Source: Verrucomicrobiales bacterium (GTDB lineage: Bacteria > Verrucomicrobiota > Verrucomicrobiia > Verrucomicrobiales > DEV007). Taken from it: 50,332 nucleotides of DNA. The notes under the pieces are model-generated. The model did not search any database. It had not been told where the DNA came from and worked only from the letters and a program-made list of their open reading frames with translations. Positions 7,016 through 15,440 of the stretch are shown here, in pieces; the first letter of the stretch is position 1; every line of letters starts with the position of its first letter. The DNA lies in NCBI GenBank assembly GCA_016795385.1, contig JAEUHI010000024.1:1-50332 (forward strand), written 5' to 3'. The position numbers were made by a program, and so were the translations under genes.

Positions 7016-9979
7016 ATGCGCCAAATCCCCGTATGGCTCTTCGCCGTCGTGACCTTCTCCTTGCCGGTTCAGGCCGCCGACGAGATCGACTTCCAGCGCG
7101 ACATCCGGCCGCTCCTCAGCGACCGCTGTTTCAAATGCCACGGGTTCGACGAGGAGATGCAGGAAGCCGATCTCGGCCTGCATACTTTTGCGGCGGCCAC
7201 GCGGGACCTCGGCGGGTATCAGGCGATCAAGCCGGGTGACTCCGCGGCGAGCGAGCTGATCGCCCGGCTCATCAGCGAGGACCCGAAAGAGGTGATGCCT
7301 CCGCCAAAGTCGAACAAACCGCGCTTCTCTCCCGAGGAAGTCGCCCTGATGAAACGCTGGATCGATCAAGGCGCGAAGTATCAGGAGCATTGGTCCTTCG
7401 TGAAACCGGTGCGTCCTGAAACGCCCGCCAAAGATGGAAGCGGATCCGATCATCCCATCGATCGTTTCATCGACGCGAAGCTCGCCGGGAAAGAGCTGCC
7501 CCTCAATGGCCCCGCCGATCCACACACGCTCATCCGCCGCCTTTCCTACGACCTCCGCGGCCTCCCGCCGACGATCGAGGAAACGGACGCCTACCTCGCC
7601 GAGCACGCGAAGAATCCCGAGGCCGCCTGGGGCGCGCTCGTGGACCGCTTCCTCGCCTCGCCCGCCTACGGGGAGCGCTGGGCGCGCGATTGGCTCGACC
7701 TCGCTCGTTATTCGGACACGAATGGTTACGAAAAGGATCGTCCGCGTTCGATCTGGCCCTACCGCGACTGGGTGGTGCGTGCCTTCAACCAGGACCTGCC
7801 CTACGACCAATTCACGATCGAACAACTCGCCGGCGACCTCCTGCCGGATGCCACGACCGACCAGCTCATCGCCACCGGTTTCCATCGGAACACGATGTTG
7901 AACGAGGAAGGCGGGATCGATCCGCTCGAGTTCCGTTACCTCGCGATGATCGACCGCGTCGCCACGACCGGGTCCGTCTGGATGGGGCTAACGACCGGCT
8001 GCGCGCAATGCCACACCCACAAATTCGATCCCATCACCCACACGGATTTCTTCGCCCTCTACGCCCTGCTCAACAATGCCGACGAACCCGAGATCGAGAT
8101 CATTGACGACGCCCTGACCAAACAGCGTCAGGAAGTCGAGGCGAAGATCTCCGACCTCGAAACGAAAGCCGTCGCCGCGATCGACGAAGCGAAGTACCAG
8201 GCCTGGCTCGCCGATCTCAGGGCAAAGTCGACTCCGTGGACGGTGCTGCCGCCGCTTCGGGCGAAATCAAATCTGCCGCTCCTCGAGATCGAAAAGGATC
8301 ATGCGATCTACGCGAGCGGCGACTTCACCAAACGTGATGTCTACGAGGTCAGTCTCGATCTCGCGCCGCTCGAAGGAAAAGCCATCACCGCCCTGAGGCT
8401 CGAGGCCCTGCCTGATCCCCGCCTGCCTGCGAACGGTCCCGGAGCGGCGTATTACGAGGGGAGGAAAGGCGACTTCTTCCTCAGCGAGGTCTCCGCGATG
8501 GTCGGTGGGGAAAAGGTCGCGTTCTCCGGTGCCAGTGTCAGTTTCGGAAAAATCTCAATCGGATCCGGTGAGGCGAAAGGCGAGAACCTTTACGATGGAG
8601 ACGGATCGACCGGTTGGTCCACCGCGACGCGCGAGGGCGAGGCCCATGCCCTGGTGCTGAATCTCGCAAAGCCGATGGTGGGAGCAAAAACGCTGGATCT
8701 CACCCTGCTCTTTGAGCGTCACTTCGTCGCCGGGCTCGGGAAATTCCGCCTCTCCGCGACGACGGCGGGCGGCACCGTGGTCGCGTTGCCTTCGGGCACG
8801 CCGGACGTTCATTCCAGCGATGATGCCGCCCTTCGTCGTGCGTTTGTCAGGATCGATCCGGTCCACAAAGGAGTCCAGGACGAGGTCGCGAAACTCCGCA
8901 AGCGTCTCCCCGAGCCGCCCACCACCCTGGTGATGAAGGAGCGTCCCGCCAACCACCCGCGCCCGACCCATCGTCATCACCGCGGTGAGTATCTCTCGCC
9001 GAAGGAAGCCGTTGCGCCCGCCGTGCCCGCGTATTTCGAACCCATTCCGGAGGGAGTGCCGGCGAACCGCCTCGGTCTCGCGAAGTGGCTCGTCAGCGAC
9101 CGCAATCCGCTCGGGTCACGGGTCATGGTGAACCGTACCTGGCAGGCCTTTTTCGGACGAGGCATCGTCCATACCGCCGGCGACTACGGTTATCAGTCGG
9201 AGTTGCCCTCCCATCCGGAACTGCTCGACTGGCTCGCGGTCGAATTCGTGGAGCAGGGTTGGTCGGTGAAGAAACTGCACCGTCTTCTCGTCACCAGTGC
9301 CGCCTACCGTCGCGACAGCCGGATCGATTCGATCCAGCTCGAGAAAGATCCTGACAATGTCCTCCTCGCCCGCGGTCCGCGCTTCCGCCTCACCGGCGAG
9401 ATGTTGCGCGACGGGGCCCTCGCCGCATCCGGATTGCTTTCCCCGAAGATGGGAGGCCCTGGCGTCTACCCACCGCAGCCCGACAGTGTCGTCGAGCTGG
9501 CTTACGGGGGAGGCGGTTGGAAAACCTCGTCCGGCGAGGACCGCTACCGGCGCAGTCTCTACACCTTCGCGAAACGCACCGCGCCCTTCGCCGCCTATCT
9601 GACCTTCGACGGTCCCACCGGGGAAAACTGCCTGCCGCGGCGAGACCGCAGCAACACGCCGCTCCAGGCCCTCACGGTGATGAACGATCCCATGTTCCAC
9701 GAGGCCGCCGAGGGGTTGGCGCGTTTGACAGGGTCGAATGGGGAACCCGACCCTCTTGCCTCGCTCTTCCGTCGCGTCCTGACAAGAAAACCGAGCGAGG
9801 CGGAGGCGAAGGAATACCTCGCCTTCTACGAAGCCCAGCGCGCCCGTCTCGTGGCCGGTGAATTGAAGGCCGACACGATCCTTTCACCCGACAAAGGCCC
9901 CGTCACCCCCGAGCTCGCCGCTTGGGCGATGGTGGCGCGTGTCCTCCTCAATCTGAACGAAAACATCACCCGCGGTTGA
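7016..9979 (+). CDS. PSD1-type cytochrome / DUF1549 / DUF1553 exported protein
   Basis: 987 residues. Residues 1-20 form a Sec signal peptide (MRQIPVWLFAVVTFSLPVQA). A planctomycete-cytochrome-C domain follows with a CxxCH heme site at Cys38-Cys41-His42 (DRCFKCHGF). DUF1549 then occupies roughly residues 140-360 and carries a second CxxCH (TTGCAQCHTHKFDPI). A middle carbohydrate-binding-like region lies at about 430-620, and DUF1553 covers about 680-930 (NRLGLAKWLVSDRNPL, MVNRTWQAFFGRG). This large family is expanded in Planctomycetes and Verrucomicrobia and is associated with polysaccharide use, but its biochemical role is unproven. It is followed after 2 bases by DUF1501, its constant partner. 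Confidence 0.95.
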   Translation: MRQIPVWLFAVVTFSLPVQAADEIDFQRDIRPLLSDRCFKCHGFDEEMQEADLGLHTFAAATRDLGGYQAIKPGDSAASELIARLISEDPKEVMPPPKSNKPRFSPEEVALMKRWIDQGAKYQEHWSFVKPVRPETPAKDGSGSDHPIDRFIDAKLAGKELPLNGPADPHTLIRRLSYDLRGLPPTIEETDAYLAEHAKNPEAAWGALVDRFLASPAYGERWARDWLDLARYSDTNGYEKDRPRSIWPYRDWVVRAFNQDLPYDQFTIEQLAGDLLPDATTDQLIATGFHRNTMLNEEGGIDPLEFRYLAMIDRVATTGSVWMGLTTGCAQCHTHKFDPITHTDFFALYALLNNADEPEIEIIDDALTKQRQEVEAKISDLETKAVAAIDEAKYQAWLADLRAKSTPWTVLPPLRAKSNLPLLEIEKDHAIYASGDFTKRDVYEVSLDLAPLEGKAITALRLEALPDPRLPANGPGAAYYEGRKGDFFLSEVSAMVGGEKVAFSGASVSFGKISIGSGEAKGENLYDGDGSTGWSTATREGEAHALVLNLAKPMVGAKTLDLTLLFERHFVAGLGKFRLSATTAGGTVVALPSGTPDVHSSDDAALRRAFVRIDPVHKGVQDEVAKLRKRLPEPPTTLVMKERPANHPRPTHRHHRGEYLSPKEAVAPAVPAYFEPIPEGVPANRLGLAKWLVSDRNPLGSRVMVNRTWQAFFGRGIVHTAGDYGYQSELPSHPELLDWLAVEFVEQGWSVKKLHRLLVTSAAYRRDSRIDSIQLEKDPDNVLLARGPRFRLTGEMLRDGALAASGLLSPKMGGPGVYPPQPDSVVELAYGGGGWKTSSGEDRYRRSLYTFAKRTAPFAAYLTFDGPTGENCLPRRDRSNTPLQALTVMNDPMFHEAAEGLARLTGSNGEPDPLASLFRRVLTRKPSEAEAKEYLAFYEAQRARLVAGELKADTILSPDKGPVTPELAAWAMVARVLLNLNENITRG

Positions 9980-9981
9980 TC

Positions 9982-11421
9982 ATGAACGAATCCCTCCGCT
10001 CCCTGACAAGAAGACATTTCTTCCACGACTGCGGTCTCGGTCTCGGCCGCATCGGGCTCGCTTCGGCCTTCGCGGGTGGTTTCTCCAACCTCGTCCGCGA
10101 GGCGAATGCGGCGGCGCATCCGCTGGCACCGCGGCAGACTCATCATGACGCCAAGGCGAAACGCGTCATCTTCCTTTTCATGGCCGGGGCACCGAGCCAG
10201 CTCGAACTTTTCGATGACAAACCGAAGCTGCGCGAGCTCGGAGGCAAGCCGATCCCGCCCTCGGTCATCGCGGGACAGCGGTATGCCTTCATCCAGCCCG
10301 ATGCCGCCGTTCTCGCGCCGTGTTTCCCTTTTGCCAAGCATGGCCAATGCGGCGCCGAACTCTCCGACCGTCTCCCGCATCTCGCGAAGATCGTCGACGA
10401 CATCGCCATCGTGAAGTCGCTCAAGACCGATCAGTTCAATCACGCTCCGGCCCAGCTTTTCCTCAATACCGGCCACGGCCTGCCGGGGCGTCCGGCGATG
10501 GGCTCGTGGCTCAGCTACGGCATCGGGAACGAGGCCGACGACCTGCCCTCCTTCGTCGTGCTGAAAAGCGGTGGCAGTCTCAGCGGCGGCGCGGCGATGT
10601 GGAGCGCGGGATTCCTGCCCGGCAGTCATGCCGGCGTGCCCTTCCGCGACGCGGGCGATCCCATCCTGCACGTTTCGAATCCGAAGGGCTACGATGCGAG
10701 GGCGCAGCGTGACTCGCTCGATCTGATCCGCAAGATGAACGAGCGCGAACTCGGCGTCATCGGCGACCCCGAGATCCAGACGCGCATCGATGCCTACGAG
10801 ATGGCGTGGCGGATGCAGTCGGCCGCGCCCGAGCTGATGGATTTCTCCGACGAGTCGCCCGCGACGATCGCCCTTTACGGCGCGAAACCCGGCGACCCGA
10901 AAGCAGCTTTCGCGAACCAGTGCCTCCTCGCGCGTCGGCTCGTCGAGCGCGGGACGCGATTCGTGCAGGTCTACCACTCTGGCTGGGACCACCATTCCCA
11001 GGTCGAAAACGGGGTGAAAAGCCAGGCTCTGCAAGTCGATCAGGCCTCCGCCGCTTTGGTGATGGATTTGAAACAGCGCGGCCTGCTCGAAGACACGCTC
11101 GTGGTCTGGGGCGGTGAATTCGGCCGCACGCCCATGGTCGAGGCCAGTGCCGCGCTGGGACGCAGTCTCGGGAGAGATCACCACCCCCAGGCTTTCACGA
11201 TGTGGATGGCGGGCGGGGGAATCAAGCCGGGCATCACCCTCGGCGCGACCGACGAACTGGGTTTCCACGTCGTCGAGGACCCGGTGCACATCCACGATCT
11301 GCACGCGACCTTGCTGCATCTGCTGGGGATCGAACACACGAAACTGACCTTTGCCTATCAAGGACGCGACTACCGTTTGACCGACGTCCACGGTCATCTC
11401 GTCGAGAAATTGCTGGCCTGA
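9982..11421 (+). CDS. DUF1501 (Tat-exported, sulfatase-fold) protein
   Basis: 479 residues. SLTRRHFFHDCGLGLGRIGL at the N-terminus is a Tat signal. The domain is alkaline-phosphatase/sulfatase-like: KRVIFLFMAGAPSQLELFD near the start, VYHSGWDHHSQ in the middle and LVVWGGEFGRTPM with H/D pairs near the end are the characteristic DUF1501 blocks. The start at 9982 lies 2 bases after the stop of the cytochrome/DUF1549/DUF1553 gene, so the pair is translationally linked as usual for this two-gene unit in Planctomycetes and Verrucomicrobia. The function is unknown; export with a multi-heme partner suggests a periplasmic redox or hydrolytic role in glycan breakdown, which is inference. Confidence 0.95.
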   Translation: MNESLRSLTRRHFFHDCGLGLGRIGLASAFAGGFSNLVREANAAAHPLAPRQTHHDAKAKRVIFLFMAGAPSQLELFDDKPKLRELGGKPIPPSVIAGQRYAFIQPDAAVLAPCFPFAKHGQCGAELSDRLPHLAKIVDDIAIVKSLKTDQFNHAPAQLFLNTGHGLPGRPAMGSWLSYGIGNEADDLPSFVVLKSGGSLSGGAAMWSAGFLPGSHAGVPFRDAGDPILHVSNPKGYDARAQRDSLDLIRKMNERELGVIGDPEIQTRIDAYEMAWRMQSAAPELMDFSDESPATIALYGAKPGDPKAAFANQCLLARRLVERGTRFVQVYHSGWDHHSQVENGVKSQALQVDQASAALVMDLKQRGLLEDTLVVWGGEFGRTPMVEASAALGRSLGRDHHPQAFTMWMAGGGIKPGITLGATDELGFHVVEDPVHIHDLHATLLHLLGIEHTKLTFAYQGRDYRLTDVHGHLVEKLLA

Positions 11422-11477
11422 GGCGTCCAAAGGGAAATTGGACGAAGCGGGGAATTCCGTCTATCCTCCGCGCCTCT

Positions 11478-12587
11478 ATGAACGCGGAATCCGTCGCCAA
11501 CCACTTCCAAGTCCCCGGCCGCCTGGTTGCCCTGCAGCCGATCGGAGCGGGCAATGTGAACGACACCTATCGCGTGATCTTCCGGACGACGTTCTCCGAG
11601 GAACAGTTCATCCTCCAGCGAATCAACCAGGCGGTGTTCAAGGATCCCGTCGCGGTGATGGCGAACATGAAGGCCGTCACCGATCACGCCCACCGGCGCA
11701 TCGAGGCCGAGGCGGACCAGGCCGATCGCATCTGGCAGCTGCCACGGGTGATCCCGGCGAAGGACGGCCGAGATTACACCGTGGATGGGAAGGGGCACTA
11801 CTGGCGGGCTCTCTCGATGATCGCGAGCTCGACCAATTACGAAAAGGTCAACGAACCCGAGCACGCCGCCGAGGCCGGGCGGGTCCTCGGTTACTTCCAG
11901 CGGATCATTTCCGACTTCCCCGCGGGCGAACTCGCGGACACGCTGCCCGGTTTTCACATCGCACCGGGTTATCTGGGAAAGTACGACCGCGTCCTGGCTT
12001 CCGAGGGCGCGCAGGAAAGGCTTTTCGCGGTATCCGAGGCGCGCCGCCTCGCGAAGTTCGTCGAGCAACGCCGGGGTTTTGTTTCCGTCCTCGAGGATGC
12101 GAAGGAGCGGGGCGAACTGCATCTGCGACCGATCCACGGCGATCCCAAGATCACCAATGTGATGATCGATGATTTCACCGGCAAGGGGACGGCGATTGTC
12201 GACCTCGACACGGTGAAGCCGGGACTGATCCACTACGATTTCGGCGACGCGGTCCGGAGCGGATGCAATCCCGCCGGCGAGGAGACCAGCGATCTCAGCG
12301 AGGTGTATCTCGATCTCGATCTCTTTTCGGCGCTTGTGCGCGGCTACCTCACCGAGGCCCGCGAATTCCTCACCGAGTCGGACAAGAAATACCTTTACGA
12401 CTCGGTCCGCCTCATCGCTTTCGAACTCGGTCTGCGCTTCTACACCGACTACCTCGCCGGCGATGTCTACTTCAAGATCAATTACGAAGCCCAGAACCTG
12501 AACCGCGCCCGCGTCCAATTCGCCTTGTGTGAAAGCATCGAGGCGCGGGAGGGGAAGATGCGGGGGATTCTGGAGAAGTATTGTTGA
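11478..12587 (+). CDS. aminoglycoside-phosphotransferase-fold kinase (sugar kinase-like)
   Basis: 369 residues of protein-kinase-like APH fold. The nucleotide loop region LQPIGAGNVNDTYRV is near the N-terminus. The catalytic loop HGDPKITNVMID begins at about His220, and the metal-binding segment AIVDLDTVKPG contains Asp242 and Asp244. The overall pattern (FILQRINQAVFKDP, YFQRIISDF, DFGDAVRSGCN) closely matches N-acetylhexosamine 1-kinase-like and related phosphotransferases rather than antibiotic resistance enzymes, so a sugar substrate is most likely. It follows the DUF1501 gene by 56 bases on the same strand, and cotranscription is plausible. The substrate is not certain, so no symbol is given. 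Confidence 0.88.
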   Translation: MNAESVANHFQVPGRLVALQPIGAGNVNDTYRVIFRTTFSEEQFILQRINQAVFKDPVAVMANMKAVTDHAHRRIEAEADQADRIWQLPRVIPAKDGRDYTVDGKGHYWRALSMIASSTNYEKVNEPEHAAEAGRVLGYFQRIISDFPAGELADTLPGFHIAPGYLGKYDRVLASEGAQERLFAVSEARRLAKFVEQRRGFVSVLEDAKERGELHLRPIHGDPKITNVMIDDFTGKGTAIVDLDTVKPGLIHYDFGDAVRSGCNPAGEETSDLSEVYLDLDLFSALVRGYLTEAREFLTESDKKYLYDSVRLIAFELGLRFYTDYLAGDVYFKINYEAQNLNRARVQFALCESIEAREGKMRGILEKYC

Positions 12588-12653
12588 GGGGGAGCGAAAA
12601 GCCTTGATCTCGGAATGCGAAGCAGATATGCAAAGCATCAAAGGGTTCCACGA

Positions 12654-13334
12654 ATGATCCGTTACCACCATTTTCTGCTGGCTCTTCCCCTGATCATCGT
12701 ATACTCCGTGGCCGCGGATCCGCCCCAGTTGATTTCCGTTCGTGCGGCTTATCAAAAGCAGATCGAGTCGGCGACCGCTCCGATTACGGAGAAGTATGTC
12801 GCGTATCTGGAGAACCTGAAAAAGGAACTTGGTGCGAAAGGCGAACTCGAAGGTGCCCTCGCCGTGCAGCGTGAATTGGATTCGATTGAAGGTTCTTCCA
12901 AATCGGTCAAAGCGGAAGAAGGCGATCGGATCGTCGTTTGGAACCAGAACAACGGAGGCAAGGGAGATCGGGGAACGGAACGGATCAATGTGATCCTTCT
13001 TTTGGACGGGCGCGAGGTTTGGTCGAAGAAGTCGATCAAGGTCGAATGGGATCCGGTCGATCAGGGCAAGGTGGAGATCCCGACGCCTTCGGTGGTCGCG
13101 GACACCCTGCGGGTGGAAGTCACCCGATCAATCAATGACAAGGGCGGTCTCGCCGAGGTCGAGTTTTTTCAAGGTGGGCGGAATGTGGCACAGGGCGGCG
13201 GGGTCAAGGTGAGCGCGGTTTGGGAAAACGATCCCAAGCATGTCGGTCCGATGCTTGCGGACGGGGACGTTTCGTCTTATTGGCTGATACCCGATAGAAT
13301 GGAAGGCTGGGCCGAGATTGCTTTGAAGCGTTAG
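12654..13334 (+). CDS. exported hypothetical protein with N-terminal coiled coil
   Basis: 226 residues. The first 20 (MIRYHHFLLALPLIIVYSVA) form a signal peptide. Residues 25-75 (LISVRAAYQKQIESATAPIT to ALAVQRELDSIEG) have the heptad cadence of a coiled coil and match the YxxxLxxLxxxLxxxGDLxxALAVxxE pattern often seen in exported verrucomicrobial and planctomycete proteins. The C-terminal part is beta-rich and reads like a discoidin-type carbohydrate-binding fold (INVILLLDGREVWSKKSIKV, LRVEVTRSI, WAEIALKR). No enzyme motif is seen. The protein may end early at the TAG at 13332-13334; a longer ancestral C-terminus cannot be excluded. The function is unknown. Confidence 0.75.
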   Translation: MIRYHHFLLALPLIIVYSVAADPPQLISVRAAYQKQIESATAPITEKYVAYLENLKKELGAKGELEGALAVQRELDSIEGSSKSVKAEEGDRIVVWNQNNGGKGDRGTERINVILLLDGREVWSKKSIKVEWDPVDQGKVEIPTPSVVADTLRVEVTRSINDKGGLAEVEFFQGGRNVAQGGGVKVSAVWENDPKHVGPMLADGDVSSYWLIPDRMEGWAEIALKR

Positions 13335-13466
13335 CTTCACGGGCCGCTCACTGACCGCGGTTGCCGCCACGTCGTCGATGATCCAGGTCCTCGCGGGATC
13401 GCCGTGGATGACGGAAAAGTCCACGGGTTCTCCGCTCGATCAGGATCCCCGGGTGGCTTTGGACGC

Positions 13467-13628
13467 TCAGCTGAAGTATTCGCGGTTCCATTTGGCCCCG
13501 TACCAATACCCGATCACGCTCGCGATCGAGCTGCACATCAGGGCCGCGGCGAAGCCGAAAAAATCACCGATCCACCAGCCGATGTAGCCGGCGACGGAAG
13601 AGATAATCATCACGAAGATCATTCCCAT
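13467..13628 (-). CDS. small two-helix membrane protein
   Basis: 53 residues, start chosen at the ATG (complement of 13626-13628) because a perfect AGGAGGT lies five bases upstream on the minus strand, one of the strongest ribosome binding sites in the window. The protein is almost entirely hydrophobic: one helix at about residues 3-23 (MIFVMIISSVAGYIGWWIGD), a short turn, a second helix at about 25-45 (FAAALMCSSIASVIGYWYG), then a basic-aromatic tail (AKWNREYFS). It is probably an inner-membrane microprotein. The upstream open frame extends 25 codons further but without a site. The function is unknown. Confidence 0.78.
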   Translation of the reverse strand: MGMIFVMIISSVAGYIGWWIGDFFGFAAALMCSSIASVIGYWYGAKWNREYFS

Positions 13629-13861
13629 AAAAACCTCCTGGGTTGTTATGGAAATTATAAGGCGCTTTTGGAAGAAAGATAGTCCGAATTTGGGACGAGC
13701 CATGAATGCGGCGGCGGGATGGCGAAGATGCCCGCCGTGGTCTCGGCTGCAAATAGCGGCGTCGGAGCGGGCGGGCGGTTTTGCGAAGGTCTCTCCCGTG
13801 TGACGAATCGTTCGCTTTTCCGTCCGGCGAGAGCGGGATATGGGATGAGCTTTCGCGCTCC

Positions 13862-14494
13862 ATGACTTTTGAACTGCTTTGGAAAGCGGTCCTTCTCGGT
13901 ATCGTCAATTCGGCTCCGGTGGGGCCGGTGGGTCTGTGGTGTCTAAGGAAGAATCTCCTGGCGGATCGCGGCACGGGGCTCTGTGCCGGACTGGGCATGG
14001 CGGGGGCCTACGCGATCATCGTCTTTTTCGTGCTCTTCGGATTGAAGGTGATCTCGCGCTTCCTCCACGATCATGAAACCCTTTTCCAATTGGGTGGCGG
14101 AGTGCTTCTCATCGTGATGGGCTGGCGTGGACTTTCCGGGCGGGTCGGTGGCTTGGCGGGGGCGGTGGAGCGGACCCGCTACCTCCGCGAGTTCTCGGCG
14201 AGTTTCGTGATGACGTTTTTCAACCCCGTGCCCTTTGCTTCATTTGCGGTGATGTTGACGACCTTTCACATCCTCGGCACCGCACCGGACCTTGCCACGG
14301 ATCTCTTTTTCGCGCTGGGGGTCTTCGCCGGCGCGATGCTCTTTTGGCTCGTGGTGAATGAATTGCTCCATCATTTGAAAAAGCGCTCTCCCGAGGTGAT
14401 GACGGTCCGGGTCAATCAAGCGACGTCGTTGGTGTTGCTCGCGATGGGCGTTTGGATCGCGGCGCGCGGAATCCTCCACGAGGCGGTGCTCTGA
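13862..14494 (+). CDS. LysE-family translocator
   Basis: 210 residues with about six hydrophobic segments. The N-terminus LLGIVNSAPVGPVGLWCLRK matches the LysE/RhtB signature (P-G-P-xx), and SFVMTFFNPVPFASFAVMLT matches the conserved mid-protein NP motif of the family. These inner-membrane exporters move amino acids or related metabolites out of the cell using the proton gradient. The substrate cannot be read from sequence. The start ATG at 13862 is the first after an in-frame stretch with no membrane character and gives the normal family length (about 205-215). It is convergent with the exported HhH gene; the two hairpins between them probably end transcription from both sides. Confidence 0.9.
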   Translation: MTFELLWKAVLLGIVNSAPVGPVGLWCLRKNLLADRGTGLCAGLGMAGAYAIIVFFVLFGLKVISRFLHDHETLFQLGGGVLLIVMGWRGLSGRVGGLAGAVERTRYLREFSASFVMTFFNPVPFASFAVMLTTFHILGTAPDLATDLFFALGVFAGAMLFWLVVNELLHHLKKRSPEVMTVRVNQATSLVLLAMGVWIAARGILHEAVL

Positions 14495-14552
14495 ATTCCG
14501 GAAGTCGGACCCGGAAGGTTGGCGGAGAAAGCCGCCGTTTCCCAAAATGGAG

Positions 14553-14586
14553 CATCATGCGGGGGAGAACCGGTCCCCGCATGATG
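14553..14586. terminator. bidirectional hairpin between convergent genes
   Basis: A perfect 12-bp inverted repeat, CATCATGCGGGG / CCCCGCATGATG, with a 10-base loop lies between the convergent LysE-family and HhH genes. There is no strong T tract on either side, so it may act as a weak or Rho-assisted terminator or an mRNA 3'-end stabiliser. A second, smaller hairpin with GGCGG/CCGCC arms and a following GTTT is at 14521-14540. Confidence 0.55.
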
Positions 14587-14680
14587 TCGCATGAACAAGA
14601 GATCTGAAAAGGGGAGGCGGTGACCGGAGCCCGCGGAACGGAGAGGACCGGGACGCCTCCGGGCTTTCCAGGCTCCCGGA

Positions 14681-15256
14681 TTACGATTTGCGGGCGGCGG
14701 TGGTCGATTGGCCGGACGAATCGGCCTGGCTGCCGCGTTGGGTGAGGGTCTTCCCGAAGGCGAGGATTTTCTCGAAGGTGGCGTTGCCGACGCCTTCGAC
14801 GAGGATGATCTCGTGCACGCTGGCGTAGGGACGGGCGCTGACGATGGAGTCGGCGCGGGTCATGGCGATCCCGGGGATGGCATCGAGATCCTCGACCGTT
14901 CCTTCATTGAGCAGGGTGAGGAGTTTGTCCTCCTGTGTCGGAGTGAGGTCGAGCTTTTCCGCCGCGTCGGGAGCGGTTTTGGAATTGGAGTTGGAATTGG
15001 ACCTGGACTTCGGCTTGGAAGGCGATGGGGTCGAGGTCTTGCCCGGATTTTCGTTGTCCGAGCTGGCAACAGCGGGAGCCTCGGCGGCTGCTTGGCTCTT
15101 TTTCGTGGACGTGGTCTTCGCAGGGCTCGAGGCCTTCTCCGAAGCCTGGGGGAGCGAGGTCTCTTTCATCTCCTTCGAATCGGCGAGGGCGAGCGGGAGC
15201 AAGCCGAGGACGGTGAGGGTGGCAAGGACGGCGCTGAGGCTGAGGATCGTTTTCAT
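14681..15256 (-). CDS. exported helix-hairpin-helix (ComEA-like) protein
   Basis: 191 residues. Residues 1-25 form a signal peptide (MKTILSLSAVLATLTVLGLL then PLALA). A long Ser/Thr/Lys/Pro linker (residues 26-95) includes a short NSNSNS run. The C-terminal part is a helix-hairpin-helix domain (EDKLLTLLNEGTVEDLDAIP, GIAMTRADSIVSARPYASVHE, LVEGVGNATFEKI) as in ComEA, which binds DNA non-specifically in the periplasm during uptake. The first turn is slightly unusual, but the second hairpin VEGVG is canonical. It is transcribed divergently from the rhomboid protease gene, and the shared promoter region carries two LexA-like boxes and a direct repeat at its own start codon. Confidence 0.85.
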   Translation of the reverse strand: MKTILSLSAVLATLTVLGLLPLALADSKEMKETSLPQASEKASSPAKTTSTKKSQAAAEAPAVASSDNENPGKTSTPSPSKPKSRSNSNSNSKTAPDAAEKLDLTPTQEDKLLTLLNEGTVEDLDAIPGIAMTRADSIVSARPYASVHEIILVEGVGNATFEKILAFGKTLTQRGSQADSSGQSTTAARKS

Positions 15257-15284
15257 GTCTTGAGATAACGTATGATGTCTTGAG
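15255..15284. repeat. direct repeat ATGTCTTGAG at the start of the HhH gene
   Basis: The 10-mer ATGTCTTGAG occurs at 15255-15264 and 15275-15284, a 20-bp period (about two helical turns on one DNA face). The first copy overlaps the start codon of the minus-strand HhH gene. This could be a regulator site or a duplicated leader; no known consensus fits. Confidence 0.4.
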
Positions 15285-15303
15285 TTTTAGTTCGATTTAA
15301 CAG

Positions 15304-15317
15304 TGTTACGCTGAACA
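15304..15317. promoter_or_regulatory. LexA-like box (one mismatch)
   Basis: TGTTA-CGCT-GAACA differs at one position from the verrucomicrobial LexA consensus TGTTC-N4-GAACA. It lies 48 bases upstream of the HhH gene start and 61 bp from the exact box at 15365. Confidence 0.5.
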
Positions 15318-15364
15318 CTTCGATAGAAATAACCGCCCCACCCCATCTGTGCAAGAATTTTTTT

Positions 15365-15378
15365 TGTTCAGGGGAACA
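15365..15378. promoter_or_regulatory. LexA box, exact match
   Basis: TGTTC-AGGG-GAACA is an exact match to the palindrome reported as the LexA-binding motif of Verrucomicrobia (TGTTC-N4-GAACA). It lies 62 bases upstream of the rhomboid protease start in an AT-rich divergent promoter region. I found no other exact copy in the window. Confidence 0.65.
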
Positions 15379-15440
15379 CTTTTTTGAGTTTCTCGGATTC
15401 CCGCTACGCAAAGCGACCTCCGCGAGCTAGCTTTGGCGTG

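Noticed and set aside
11478..12587. Aminoglycoside resistance gene
   Set aside because: APH fold only; sequence pattern fits sugar kinases of the N-acetylhexosamine kinase type and the context is metabolic.
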